A DNA stretch of 64,000 nucleotides from Ficedula albicollis. Its lineage: Eukaryota; Chordata; Aves; Passeriformes; Muscicapidae. The translations under genes and the position numbers were made by a program. The notes under the pieces were generated by a model that had not been told where the DNA came from, did no database searches, and saw nothing but the letters and a program-made list of their open reading frames with translations. The DNA lies in the NCBI RefSeq assembly GCF_000247815.1, contig NC_021677.1, forward strand, positions 45,358,864-45,422,863, read 5' to 3'. Below are positions 23,519 to 42,862 of the stretch, piece after piece (positions within the stretch are counted from its first letter, which is position 1; each line of letters begins with the position of its first letter).

Positions 23519-24965
23519 CAATTCTCTTCAAGATCAATACATTAAGCCTATTTTCTTATTAATAATTTCTTATTAATCATATCTTGTATAGTTCTTACTT
23601 CTGACAAGATTAGGAGTCTCAGTTTCTTCTGTTAAAAGTATTTCCTTATCTTCATCTACAGCGTTAAGAAGATAGGATCTCCCACCCTAATTAACACCAC
23701 TGGGTGTGTCTGCCCCAGTGTGCTGACATGATCCCATTCTGCTCTCCATTCCAAAACACCCTCGCACTGCAAGTCATGCAATTACTGCAATTACTGTTGT
23801 ACTGAAGTGTTGTAGCACTGTTGGAGACAAGGTAACAAAGTCTTAGAAAGGGATCTCCCTGTTCATACAGCGCTGAGCTAATGGCAAAATATCACTTAGA
23901 TGTGCTGTAAATGCTGTCTCACCACACAGGAAGTCTGCCACAGATATCATCGGAGAAGACTACTTAGAAATACAAAAATGTAACTAGTGAGCAAAGCAGC
24001 ACTTCATTTGAGATTATCATAGGAACATTTAATTTACATCAGGTTTTTACAAGTGCTGTTGCACCTTAGTGAGTATGCAATCCAGTGATCCTAGTGTACT
24101 GACAGGCTCAGTAGTTAATTTCCTCCCGCAGTCCAATTCCTATTGACTCTTAGAAGAGATTTCAATGTAATAAAATTGGTAGTTAGACCACAGAAGACTC
24201 CTGACTAATACAATTTTTTGTGTCTTCCATAAGAAAGATGGCAATGTCTGTAGCTACCTCTGTATAATATTCTTCCTTTGTACTTGATTTTTCTCCACCG
24301 GTCACATTTATCTGATAAACCTTATGTGTGATAATGGTTGGTCTGTCAGTGATAGGATACACTATCTGAAACTTGTTATTATCTATACATAGATAATGCC
24401 AGAGGAATATTTTTAAACCATTTTCTGTGGGCCCTCTCATAATTTCCCTGAAGACATTAAGCTCAAAGAAGTGCAATAAGTAAATCCTACACAGAAACTG
24501 TTAATAAAGTATTTATGAGAAGAAGGAATGTATTCCTTCTGTGTGAAAGCCAGGGAAGAAGGCCTGATTATGCATCAAAATGAGTTATGGCAAAGCATTT
24601 AGGAATAGGCTTGGAAAAGAGCTGTAAACGTCAGATCAAGATCAAGTCACTCAGAATCCTTATGAGGAACACACAGAAATTCAGCAGACATTATTCCAGC
24701 CTATAAGGTTAAATGAAAGCCACAACCCCCTGAATTTTGGCCACAGCACATCATGGCTTTATATTGAGGCTGGATTTCATCTTTCCCAATTCTCTTGTAA
24801 GTGCAGCTGCATAAGGTGTGAATAACCAGTCTTTAAGTGCTGCTCATTAATTTCACCCCCAAGGAATGTATTTTATGAAGTTGAACACAGTATCAGAAAT
24901 GATTGCAGTGCAAAATTTGCTTTTATTGGTATGCTAGCCAGTTCTAAGAAGTTATTTCAATCAGT
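23519..24965. other. Noncoding stretch
   Basis: No gene is recognised. It contains a small hairpin (CACTGGG ... CCCAGTG) near 23699-23721. The minus-strand open frame at 24183-24476 (97 codons) has no recognisable domain. Confidence 0.5.
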
Positions 24966-25055
24966 GAGAGCCAGGAAATCATGAATTCATCTCAGTTCTG
25001 ACAATGACTCCTTGTGTGAATTGTAGTATGTCATTCAAATGCCAGTTTTCCAAAG
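24966..25055 (+). mobile_element. MIR-like SINE remnant
   Basis: The order of diverged phrases follows the MIR core. CTCAGTTCTGACAATGACTC comes first, followed by CTTGTGTGAA, a TGTCATTCAAA segment and GCCAGTTTTCC. It corresponds to the 'tctgccactgact ... gtgtgacc ... agtcact ... cagtttcc' layout. Divergence is high, as expected for an ancient amniote SINE. The ends are approximate. Confidence 0.5.
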
Positions 25056-25397
25056 GGATCTCTTAGTTTGGGCACTTTTCATCTTGGGTACCTACTTTCT
25101 GAGATTTTCCACAAATACTGGCTTCATTGAAGTTCCTTTAACTTTTATGTTCATAGGGATCAAAATTTCACCTCAATGATTTTTGTTCAAGAAAGCTGGA
25201 TTCCCAGTCTCTACTGACTTCCTCTGGTCATGAGTTTAGAATGTCTACAACTAGGCCCTAGTCCAGCATTTTATTAACATTTCCATCATGAGGTAAGCAG
25301 CTAGAAATAAAAACATATCTTGTTTTCAGTTACAGTAATGAAGACAAACATTAAACCCTGTAGCTGGGAAAGCACCATACAGTTGCAAGCCAATATT

Positions 25398-25690
25398 ATG
25401 TTCAAGGCAGGGGTTTGACTCTTTCCTCATGAGAATTCATCCCTTTCCCTAAATATTTGTGGAAGCCTTATAGACATTTATTGCAATTAGCAACTATAGC
25501 TGAGCTCCCCCACCATGGACCACAATAGAACTGTGGTATGTTCTATGTTCAAGGCAGGGGTTTGACTCTTTCCTCATGAGAATTCATCCCTCTCCCTAAA
25601 TATTTGTGGAAGCCTTATAGACATTTATTGCAATTAGAAACAATAGCTGAGCTCCCCCATCATGGACCACAATAGAACTGTGGTATGTTT
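25398..25690. repeat. Tandem duplication, 147-bp unit x2
   Basis: The unit begins near ATGTTCAAGGCAGGGGTTTG (25398 and 25545) and ends GAACTGTGGTATGTT. The copies differ at about five sites (for example CCTTTCCC/CCTCTCCC and CACCATGG/CATCATGG). Confidence 0.95.
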
Positions 25691-25896
25691 TTTTTATTTT
25701 ATATCCATAACTAAGATCTGAGTTCACGAACTCAGACTATTTTTAATACACCCCTCTGTGTGTTTAACTGTGATTAGCTACCTATGATTATTCCAGGCTC
25801 TAAGTTTTAATGCAATGGCACAGGGAAAGGAATATGCAATAGGATTTCTTTTTGTTATGCTTGTATACAGAACTGCAGCTTCAGATCTCTGCCTTT

Positions 25897-26054
25897 GTAT
25901 TTCTGACTTCATAGCCCATCCAGAAAATTTCATGAAACCTGACCAGAAATACAAATTTAGAATTTATGTCCCAGGGTATTTCTGACTTCATAGCCCATCC
26001 AGAAAATCTCATGAAACCCGACCAGAAATTACAATTTAGAATTTATGTCCCAGC
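25897..26054. repeat. Tandem duplication, 79-bp unit x2
   Basis: The unit begins GTATTTCTGACTTCATAGCC at 25897 and 25976. The copies differ at a few sites (AATTTCATG/AATCTCATG, ACCTGACC/ACCCGACC). Confidence 0.95.
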
Positions 26055-29000
26055 TGATTTGCTGAATAATTACAATCTCTGCACACCAAAACCACTTATT
26101 TCAACCTTTTAGCTGTTTGGGGATTTTTTCAAACTGAATGCTGAATGGTAAGTTTTGAACCTAAAAATTTGTTTCTAGTATGTGTTTATAAACTATTCAC
26201 TTGAGAGTTGAAGAAATGGCATCAAATATGCACCAATCTAGTACTGGGTTTTAGTTTCTCAGTGTAATATGTACTTTCTCAGAAGTGAAAATCCATTTGG
26301 TGCCTCCAGCCAGAAATGATCGTGCCTCCCTGCCAGCTGCAAATCATACTGACATAACTCAGAGGTTTTGTTTTTCAGCCTTGAATGAACACAACCTTGG
26401 AGCAGGGGCAAGGTATATTAAGAGGTTTTGTGTGGTGCTGTGTGGTCTTGCATATTCTCCTACCATCCACAGGCAAGGAAGTGTAAGATTCTAGAAATTA
26501 CTCAGGCATCTAAATTCCATAGCTGAGATTCTTGGACTCTCTACTCTAAACACCTTGAAAAGGTGTTTACTCCTTCCTCAGACTCAGGTAGCTGCCCTTG
26601 TGTAAGAATCACTCAAGATGAACATAACAGTTTAGATATTTAATTCAATGAAATTGTCAGAATTGTCTAAAAATTCCAGCTATAAAGATGAAACACAAAT
26701 AAATAAAGTGAGGCAACTAAGAAGTTACTTACATGGTGTCTTCGAATTGAGAATAAGTATCAGGGCAATTATTTTATTATTCTGGTTCTACTGATTGTTC
26801 TTCAGATGTCCTGATATGGCAAGAACACAACAGCAATCACCAAGACTTGAAATGGCTTTATTTAAATTCACTGGTTTTATTCTTATCTTCTGCCTATATT
26901 CTCTGCCTAATTTTTCAGCCTAGATTTTCTTCATATTTCAGTATGCACCTGTAATGCAGATTTGAATTTCTTTTTAAAATGGTTTTAAAGTGGTTTCTAT
27001 CCAAATTAAGCAATCAAGCAAAGAAAAGAGCAAGTCAACCTCACAGAATATTGTTTTGATTTATGCTGGTTCTAAAATATCAATCATAATTTTAAAGCAA
27101 TTTCATGAGAATGTCATTATAAACACCTTTTAGGAAAGCTGATTTACAATGATGGAAAAACACATGAAAAGATGATAAAACTGTTGTCTATTTGCTTGAA
27201 AACTGATAAAAAGCTTTGGCAGTCTCTCTATAGTTTCTTTGATTTGTTGGTTTTTTTTCTTATAAAGAACAGCAGAATGAAAACTGCATAAATACAAAGA
27301 GATTATGTGAACTTAAAGACCCAAGGTACTAGTAGGGCAAGACTGTTCCCTTCTCTCCCGATTCTGCTTTCCACACAAATGAAACAGCCTAAAGACACAT
27401 CCTGTATGTTGTCAGCAGAAATAGGTTTGCTTTCCAAAAATCCCATATTGCTTCAGCCTTGTCTCTTTATGGTAAATCCTTCTTCTGAATACTTTCTGTT
27501 TTGAAGAATCAGTAAACGGGCTAGAATCTTTTTCTTTTAATCTCTGTAAAAGATACAAACCCCATGAAAAAGACATACAATGAGATTCAGCTGCATCATC
27601 TTACCTAAAATAAGATTTAAAATTAAAAAACCTACTTTATGACTGCATTTCTCTGTGATTGTGTTCTCTGTTGGGATGCAGTTTTAAGTGAAAAAAGAAA
27701 AGATTCAGAGATGATGAACTCACTTCTGGACTGTTGTCCTGTTAAAGGATTAAAAAAATAAATATCTGCTTCTTGTCTCCATATAAATCTTTTCAATATC
27801 CATGTTTTTCATATTTAAGAAATTAGTGGTATTTGTTAGAATAACATCAACACTAACTGTAGCGAGCAAAAATGGATTGAAAATTTTTCTGAAATCTACT
27901 AGGCGTTGTATTTCTTCATTGTTTAGCCTAGTCTCCTGTGTGACAATGATGAGGCACTCTAAAGTAACCAGATTATTGCTGAGGTATTTTTTTACAACAT
28001 TTAACACCCAACTATGTGTTAAATCCATACAATCTTTTCAATAGGTTTCAGAACTCAATATATTTTAAGACTTCAATTTTTTTTCATTTGATTCATAATA
28101 ATTCTATCCTGTGGAGCAGTATCACAAACTCAAATCTGCTGGTAGAATCTCCCAGGGCAGATTCAAAATTCATAGGACATAAATGATCCCATAATGATGA
28201 GTTGAATGTACAAGGAGATCTGTCAAACGTATGTGCTTAGGAAACATTATTTTTTAATAAGAGTAATAACTAATGCATGAATATTGTTGCCTTTGGCACT
28301 TGTGGAAGTAGCAATAATAAGTACAGTGTGAAAGAAAAATAAGAAAAAAAGCCATAATAAAATAAAGAAGTTATAAAAAACCCCCAAAACATATTTATTT
28401 AGCCTGTAAATCCACCAAGTGAAACAGTAACTGTATTTCAAGCTAGATTTTCTCAATAAGCTATTTTTATCAGAAAATAAAAAAGTGCATGACTGAAGTT
28501 ACTGCATTCTTTTTCAGACTCTTCCAGTTCAATTAAGCCAAGCAATTTTCTTTTTTTTTCTAAGTGTTACAGTATCAGACTTGGATTAAAATATTTATAG
28601 ATTTGGTCTGTGGCTTAGGTCACAGTCAAACTGAAATGTTTCACAACTGACATTTACTCATTATTTTGATTTCAAATAAATTAGAGTAAATAATGCTTTA
28701 TTTTGTAAAAAAAAATGCATTTGCATTTTGAGATAAGGAGCAGATTAGAACATGGTAGATGTTTCCATGTACTGTGGCTGCCAGAATAAAAACAGAAAAC
28801 TTTTTTGTGTTAGTGTATTGATCATGAATAACGTAAGATGGCAACAAAATTGTGATGGCAACATTTTGGCTTGAACACATGATGCTAAGAGCATAATAAC
28901 ATGAAAACAACCAACATACATGGAATATTGGCTTTATAGCCATTATGTGTAGATACCACTCAAATATTAACTTTGTGTCAAAGGTAGTATTCATTTTACT

Positions 29001-30139
29001 GCTAAAGACTGACTTCTAGAGATGCCTTACTAAGCAAGAAAAATGATGGAATCAAAAAAGTGATCTAGTGTTACTTACAGTTTTAGAATTAAAATTGGTT
29101 TCTTGTGGAAAAATATTCAGATTTAATCAAAGTAATAATGCCAGAATTTTTTTAATAAGTAGGAAGTACTCTTTAACTTATAAGATACAAGAAATACGCA
29201 GATTTCCTACATATAATAATCTCCTTTATGATAATATAGATTGCTTGGGTTTTACCCACTTCCTTGTATATCTGTAGAGAGATCAAAATTCAAGATTAAG
29301 TGGCAAGCATTCGATTTTTGTGTGAGACCCACTGGAGCCCCTAATTGGCTGTGAGCAAAAGGCAGGCAGCATGGGTTCAACTTCTGTCTCATCATTCTCT
29401 CGATTTAAAAGAAAATATGCATTTTGGTTATTTTAAAATGGAAAAGAATAAGAAGTTATAATAACATCTACATTTAAAACAACCAGCATAACCATTCAGG
29501 TTTGAGTATCTAGTGAAGCACTACTGATATGATCCCTGACAGTTATGTATCAATAGCTCCTTAGCACGGTCACTCAGCAAGCACAGAGAATTCGGTGATC
29601 TGGTTACCATTTAGAGTGCTGCTCAGTATATTTCATGTGTGAAAGAAGGCTTGTGTTCTTCCATAAACCGATGGGATTTGCCTATAGTTACCCAATAATG
29701 GTTGTTATTGCCATGGATGAAATTTGGATGGTGAAATCTCAGCAGAATGTATGATCTGTATTTTTCCAGACATATTTTTGCTTCCTCCATACAGCATAGT
29801 AGAAGTAGGAACTAATGAGCACTGATGCCATATAAATCTTTTTATGAAGGTTTCCAGGATCTAAAACCTGTAAGATTAGTTTGACAAACTTACTCTAAAA
29901 GATTTCTTTTGTAAATACCACTAGTCTCAGGCAATATAGAAATTTGACAAGTCTCCTTCCCAGATGTGTTGACATTTATCCTGTGATAGAGAGCAATTGA
30001 TGGGTTTCACTTTGTTGTCTGTAGGAGCAGGAAACTAGATTCAGTAATATAAGAGATCTTTTCCAATGCAATGTTTCTTCCAAAAGGAACCTGGAGGTAC
30101 AGAATTTTCTTTAAAAAATGTATCAAGTGTGAAGGTAAA
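26055..30139. other. AT-rich noncoding stretch
   Basis: No gene is recognised. The only structure noted is a strong small hairpin at 26547-26569. The part around 26280-26490 is less AT-biased but matches nothing I know. Confidence 0.55.
26547..26569. repeat. Perfect hairpin, 10-bp stem, 3-base loop
   Basis: TAAACACCTT and AAGGTGTTTA are exact reverse complements around GAA. No T run follows directly, and transcription is not shown. Confidence 0.9.
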
Positions 30140-30290
30140 AGAGATATAATAGATCACCTGCTCAGTTTATCTATTAGGATAGTATTGTTCTTTTGAATAT
30201 TCTCCTTTGTATGTGGTTCAGTGCAGTTTTTAAAATCTCAAGTGTCAGAGGTTCCATCACCTCTCTTAAAAGTTCAACTTGCAGGAAAAT
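30140..30290 (-). mobile_element. Ancient CR1-like LINE remnant
   Basis: The plus strand reads like a diverged reverse complement of an old reptile/bird CR1 3' region. AGATCACCTGCTCAG comes first, then TTTTTAAAATCTCAAGTGTC and AGAGGTTCCATCACCTCTCT, then AAAAGTTCAACTTGCAGG. There are no terminal repeats, and only order and phrase similarity support it. Confidence 0.4.
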
Positions 30291-31329
30291 AGGTTTTATG
30301 ATAGGATGTCTCTCTGTCTACATCCATGCCTTTTATCAGTACAGCAGTCAAAGGTGACCCCTGTCTAGGCTGGGGAATTAACCAGAATAAAAACAGCCCT
30401 TCTGAAAATTAGTAGCTGAGAGACAGAAGAAACTAGTCATACAACAGCAAAGGTCTCAAGAGTGTCTTATCTTCAGAAGACCCAAAAGTTCTTTAGGCTT
30501 ACCTGAACTATTAAATTTTACTGATTGTGGGGGACTGAGTCTTATGACCTACCTGATCCTTCTACTCTTCACACATTTGTGCAATGTCAGAATGCTTAAC
30601 TCCAGCACTTATAATGGTTTGTGTTCTTGATTGATGCCAATATCCAATGTCTCTGTGTCTGCACAATCCTGAATTTCTGAGCAGTCCTGGATTGTCAATA
30701 GTCCTGCTGGTTGATCCATCTCAGCCAGATCCCAGCCTGAAACCATATGCTCATTCACTCACAGGTGTCACTTCACGGGCTTTGTTCCCTTCACTCCTAT
30801 ACGGTTTTCCAATCAGTTTTGACTGTTTTCACAGTGAATATTAACAAGTCCCCAAAGACATCACTTAAAAGTTGTAGGTGAGTCTTTTCGCTTTCCATGA
30901 AAAAAGCAATCCTGAAGTGTTATGTCAATGGTGCTCTTTCCATTCTCTTTCAAAACATTAAAACACTCTTCCCATGAGTTTTCCATGTAAAAATGCTGAA
31001 TTATGATACAATGTGATTATTAAAAATGTCCAAACTGCTGTGAAAATAGAGGTAGCAAATCTAAAGAGATGGAATCATCCAAATGGAGATCAATACTGCC
31101 TTGAACTTTTTAACTGTCGGTAAACATTTTTAAATGAGGTAGAAGTGACCTTGACTATCAAAACACGGATGCTTTCAAGTTATTTTTTAAAATAAATTGT
31201 CTAACAATAACAAAGCAACTTTCATATGCCTACCTTTGTTTGCATCACTATTCTATGATTTCATAATAGTAAATCCATTGTCCTTGGAATTACCATGAAA
31301 TCATATGGCAATCTTATCTATGGTTTTTT
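30291..31329. other. Noncoding stretch
   Basis: Nothing recognised. The plus-strand frame at 30647-30844 (65 codons) has no support as an exon. Confidence 0.5.
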
Positions 31330-31460
31330 AAGTGTTTTACACTTCAGTGATCTAGGTCTCTCAACAACTTTTGAGTTATATATAAATGTCATGATCACAA
31401 TTTGAACAGATGGAGAAGCCAAGATGCTGAAAAATCACTTAAATCTGTTCTCCAGACTCA
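31330..31460 (+). mobile_element. L2/MIR-type 3'-tail remnant
   Basis: The layout resembles the shared L2/MIR tail. AGTGTTTTACACTTCAGTGA is followed by TCTCTCAACAACTTTTGAG, then TTTGAACAGATGGAGAAGCC, then GCTGAAAAATCACTTAA. It corresponds to 'cactttac ... ctcacaacaa ... tttacagatggggaaac ... aagtgactt'. It is ancient and strongly diverged. Confidence 0.5.
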
Positions 31461-34118
31461 GTTCAGAATAATATTCACAATATGCCTAAATCATATAGAG
31501 GTGACCTCAGATCACTGAATCTCTCAAGTGAGTGAGGTCTACAAATGGAAATATTATATCTATTGTGCTTCTGGGGCTTGAGCTATTATTTCCAGGCGTT
31601 GCACTGTGTTATGCCCACATCCTTGTTAGGTGTCTGTAATATTTCTCTACACCATAGCAGTGTAGTTTGGCCCTCAAATAGGCCCTTAGGAGTATATCTT
31701 GCTTTAAGTTCTACATGAGGGACAGAATGCCACTGTGAAAAGAGGTACTTACTTATCTGAGTACTTATTTTTCACAATAAGACAATGAAACTAGGTTTTT
31801 TCTGTTGTTTATAATCCAATGGATTTGGATATATTTTTCTCTACTGACACCTTTACAATATCAAATTTTTATCATTTTTTCTTATTATTATTTCTTATGT
31901 CTTTTTTTTACAGAAAATTATATTTTTAACATCTTTACTACAGCATTTAATTATTAAGAGCTAATTGAAGACATGTTAAAGACACCTTGCTGTCAGCAAA
32001 ATTAATTTTCAGTAATATAGACAAATAGTCTATCAGTACAGAGACAAATATGCTTCGTATGCTTTGCACATTTTCCTGGGCAGCCTTCTTCATAATATCA
32101 TTCAATTGTTTATGGGCGTGGAGGTATTTCAGTGGTTATATTCATGTCAGTGCAGAATTTTTAAAGTGGTGTTGACATTATTTTATAATATTATATTTAT
32201 TTCATAATAAGAGGATGACAAATTTCAGAAATGTTTTTATGTGGACTTGAAAAATCAATATAATAAAGACGAAAGCATACACATGTAGAAGTAATAAACT
32301 TACTAAGAGAATTATGGAAATATATGGCTCAAATAACATTTTAATTAATTAGAAGGTGGAGATTATCACAAAGGAAGACATTCATCTCCTGCTTAAAACA
32401 TGTATATAACCTAGAATTCCTGTTTCCAACTATGTATAAAGTAGATTTCTAAACTTATGCTACAGTCATGTAGATTTATAACAACTTATGGCTGCTTACT
32501 GCCATTTCAGAAGCCCCTGTTTCTGCATTTCCAGAAAAGTGGATGGCTGAAAGTTTGATAGCGTAGAAAAAATAAGTGTAGTCTACAATATATAAGTTTG
32601 CCTGCAACCATCATGTTTTCCTATGCTACCCCTTTAAGGTCCTCTAGGGTCTTAAATAAGTGATCTGGGTTTTGCAATGAGAAGAAAAAATAATTACAGC
32701 TTTGGAGGTCTTATTCCTTTCTGGAATTGTGAATTGTGTGCAAAACGAGAGATAATTAAAATCTCTCACAGTAAAGCTGGATAGTTCTCCATATTCATAT
32801 TCATTTAGAAAAAATTGAATTTCTATACGTTTTAATCAGAAAGAAAAAATCAAGGTGCTCTCTCTTAACATCAGAGAAATAAGCATCCATAACATATAAT
32901 TAAACGGGAAGAAAAGAAGGCTATTTATGCCCTTAGCTGGTATTTCTTTTACTGAAGGTGACTTCACACTGATGTACCTTAAACCAGATTAGAAAACACT
33001 TTAACAACTTTATACTCTGATTAACGTTTTTATTAAATGCAAATGAAAATAAATTGTGTAATGATATTGTCGTCCTTATCACTTGAGAAGTAACATATAA
33101 CATTTTCATTTAAATTAAATTGTCACCTGGGATCTTGTCTTTTTTGCATTTTCTTCCTCTCTTTATATAAACCTCTTTATTTTTCTTTTAATAAGACTCG
33201 TCCCTCTCAGTCAAAACTATTATTCCTGCAGCATGCAGACAGGCATTTTCACAGCTGAAAATACTAGATGCATATTAAAAATGTTAGAAAGATATTGCAA
33301 AGGGCAGAGGATCATCCTCCTTAGTGAAATCTTTGCCAAATCTCATGTCATGCTCATGAGATTTTTATTTCCCTTGCAAATCTTGTTCTCCAGTACTTTC
33401 TAATTATAACTCTTCTTATCTCTATATATATGCATATTGACTTGCTGGATATAGCACAGATCTTAGCTTCAGCATTAAATAGTAATGTATGTCATTGGCT
33501 TGTTCTGTACCATGTGAAAAATAGACTTTATTTCAGGAGTTTGAGAGAAATTTCTTTTACATACCATGTGAAATATTCCTTCATTTAAGACAGGAACACT
33601 AGAAACTAGTAATCTACCATATATAAATCTGTGTTTTTGTCATATCCAAGATGAAATCAGATGTTTTTTCTGCAGCCTCACTCTATACTGAGTTGCTGAC
33701 TGAAAAATTTATGCCCTATCATTTTCATAACTATGTTGAGATGCCTACCTTAGACTTCAGGAGCTATCAGTACATATAACAAAACTTTAAAAAATTACTT
33801 GAAACAAGATTGCTTCTACCAGTATTAAGTGACAAGAGACAAAGGACATCCCAAGTCCTGGACTTCCGTATCCAATATAAAGTTTTTCTGGTGACAGAAA
33901 TTTCCCTGCTTATCCACACAGCTCATACTTATAATCTTCCCTTAACAAATTATATTATCAATGTATGTCATCAGAGGCAAGGCTGTGTGGCCACTCTCAC
34001 AGAAATAATTTCTAGTTAATAATAACAATAGATGTGTACATGTTCAAAGGGATAAATAAAGAAGTAAATCCAAACAAGACAAAACTAACAACAACAAGTT
34101 GCAAATGAACACAATGAT
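31461..34118. other. AT-rich noncoding stretch
   Basis: No gene or repeat is recognised. There are long runs of A+T with only short open frames. Confidence 0.55.
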
Positions 34119-34355
34119 CAACAAAAAACACCCCCCACCCCCCAAAAAAAACCAACAAAAAAACCAAAAACAAAAACAGACAAATCAAAAACAAAACCAA
34201 AAACAATAACAAACAAATAAAAAAAACCCTAAATCCAGGAATCTCATCCAAAAAAAACCAACAAAAAAACCAAAAACAAAAACAGACAAATCAAAAACAA
34301 AACCAAAAACAATAACAAACAAATTAAAAAAAAACCTAAATCCAGGAATCTCATG
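34119..34355. repeat. A/C-rich low-complexity block with a 106-107-bp tandem duplication
   Basis: The plus strand is almost only A and C. ACCAACAAAAAAACC starts at 34151 and again at 34257. The closing phrase AAATCCAGGAATCTCAT starts at 34231 and again at about 34338. The two copies are about 34144-34248 and 34250-34355. This creates a long hydrophobic minus-strand frame (34244-34714, 156 codons), which is a low-complexity artefact. Confidence 0.9.
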
Positions 34356-34590
34356 TGACTCTGACTCTTTAAGCTTAGCAGTTTGGTGATAATGCCTTTT
34401 TCTACAAAAAAAAAAGTCTCAATATAGATTGTCCTATGAAAGCTCAAGTGCTCATAGAGGAAAACAAATAGCTCGAGAATACCAAGCTTATAAAAATATA
34501 CAAAGGAAGGAGTAGATGGTAAAGGGGTGAGGCATTTCAGCTTAAATGCTGACCCCTGTAAAGATTGATAACCAGATGCCATTATCCATT
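34356..34590. other. Noncoding stretch
   Basis: Nothing recognised between the A/C-rich block and the AG microsatellite. Confidence 0.5.
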
Positions 34591-34592
34591 CA

Positions 34593-34629
34593 AAGAGAGA
34601 GAGAGAGAGAGGAGAAGGAGACAGAGAGA
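34593..34629. repeat. (AG)n microsatellite, impure
   Basis: An AGAGAG run of about ten units is followed by GGAGAAGGAGACAGAGAGAA. Confidence 0.95.
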
Positions 34630-41094
<6,465 letters not shown>

Positions 41095-41248
41095 TAACTG
41101 ATTCATGGCATTGGAAAATCAGTTACAAAAGTGCACTCGCTGATACTGATTTGCTCCCAAGTACTACGTGTTTACTGATTCATGGCATTGGAAAATCAGT
41201 TACAAGAGTGCACTTGCTGATACTGATTTGCTCCCAAGTACTACATGT
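41095..41248. repeat. Tandem duplication, 77-bp unit x2
   Basis: The unit contains ACTGATTCATGGCATTGG at 41097 and 41174. There are three differences, all transitions (AAAAG/AAGAG, ACTCG/ACTTG, TACGTG/TACATG). Confidence 0.95.
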
Positions 41249-41271
41249 TGGAGATTTTGTAGCCACTGATT

Positions 41272-41459
41272 AAAAAAACAAAACAAAACAAAACAAAACA
41301 ACACAAAACAAAACAAAACAAAACAAACAAAAAACAAAACAAAAACAAAAAAAACAAAAAACAAAAACAAAAAAAAACAAAAAACAAAAAACAAAAAAAC
41401 AAAAAACAAAAAACCCAAAACAAAACAAAAACCAAAAAAACCACCAACAAAACAAACCA
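41272..41459. repeat. (AAAAC)n-type A/C-only low-complexity tract
   Basis: About 185 bases hold almost only A and C. AAAAC pentamers come first, followed by A5-7C units. Minus-strand frames here are Phe/Val/Cys-rich artefacts. It may be a pentanucleotide microsatellite or an expanded retroposon tail, but no element body is recognised next to it. Confidence 0.95.
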
Positions 41460-42737
41460 CTTGTAGTCTCCAATTTGCAGATTACAAAACTGACACAAAA
41501 TGGTTTATCTGAGCACACAGAGCAGACTTACACATAATTACCTGTAATTTTTTAGTGGCTAGCATCCCTAAGCACAAAAGTCAAGAGAAGATCAGAGTTC
41601 AATAAGCATTCAGTATTGTGCAGCAGCCCCTTTATATTTTAAAGATGCCAGTCATCTAAGTTCACATCTCTGATGCAGATAACATTCACAAATAACATCA
41701 GGTTAAATTACTTCCTCAATAAGGAGAAAATTCTCCATTAGGAACAAAATCTTATCCTAAAGTAAAAAAAAAAAAAGTTCTCCAAGTGTCTTTTACCTGG
41801 ACCAAAATACATTTCTCTAGAATGAAATGTGACACACATAAAAAAGAGTAGGAATTAAATCTAAAATAAATGTCTGTTTTCACTCAGCCTCCTGATACAC
41901 TGGTATCCAGAGCACCAAAACCTCCATGCTTTCACATGGAGCACAGATGCATCATCTGCAGATGAATTCATGTGGTGATAAAACCACATTTGTCGTCCAA
42001 ATCTCAGTGATAACATGCAATAAATAGGGATTTTAAATGAGAATAAATGTCAAGAATCTTTCCTACGAAAGCTCCTGTTTAAGATGCTGTTTAAAATGCT
42101 CAGTTACATGTTCTCAGAATAGGACTGAAGAAAAAGCTCTGGTTGGTATGAGCAATATTCCCCTACAAAACTTCTGACTATTACACAAAGTAAAAAAAAA
42201 AAAGAAAAAAAAATTCAAAGCCCACACAAATCAACTCTGACTCTTTAATGCTGTCATAAAACAAGCTGTTAAATCACACAAACATTCCCTTAGAAAGCTA
42301 TCAAAAAAGTCCCTCTGATCAGTTTGCTACATGAAATGAAAGGGAGGAAAAAAAAGCAGAAACCTTTAAATATTTGACCCATTTTACAGCTGAGTTCACA
42401 GCACAAGTCAGCTAGAGAGGAAATGAGTTTTTACATGGTTCCAGTTTTATGTGAAAAGATAGATAAGTTGCTGATTACATCAGTAGTTGTGTTTGTCATT
42501 TAATCAAATGAGAAATTAGAAGCTAAGCTTGGTAATTCAGCTGCTACTGAATATATTATCTCTTCTTGATATAATCACAGAGAATTTCACTTCAAATTAA
42601 CTCTTGCAATCCAATTAATGCCTTTTATAAACCCGAACAAACATTTTGTTCTCAAAGACGGGCACATTTCTGTCCTATTTTTCATTTGAGCAATCTTTGC
42701 ATGAAAAGAGGCATCTTGTGTTTTAGAGGTCACCTGC
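41460..42737. other. Noncoding stretch
   Basis: No gene is recognised. It contains A runs near 41764 and 42193 only. Confidence 0.5.
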
Positions 42738-42862
42738 TCCTGCTGTTTGTTCTGCCCCTGAAGTCATAATCTTCTGCCTGTGACATCACAATTAGTTTCC
42801 ACAGAGTTGATTATAGCCACAAACCAAGGATTATGACTTCAGGTGAGGGAGAAGCAGCAGGA
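42738..42862. repeat. Imperfect inverted repeat, 34-bp arms, 57-base loop
   Basis: The left arm (42738-42771) and right arm (42829-42862) pair at 28 of 34 positions. The inner 15 bases are perfect (CCTGAAGTCATAATC against GATTATGACTTCAGG). The loop contains TGTGACATCACA, itself nearly palindromic and close to a CRE-type site. No MITE family is recognised. Confidence 0.85.

Noticed and set aside
41200..41518. Three overlapping Phe/Val/Cys-rich minus-strand frames resembling membrane proteins
   Set aside because: They are frames of the A/C-only tract, with all three phases open because stops cannot form there.
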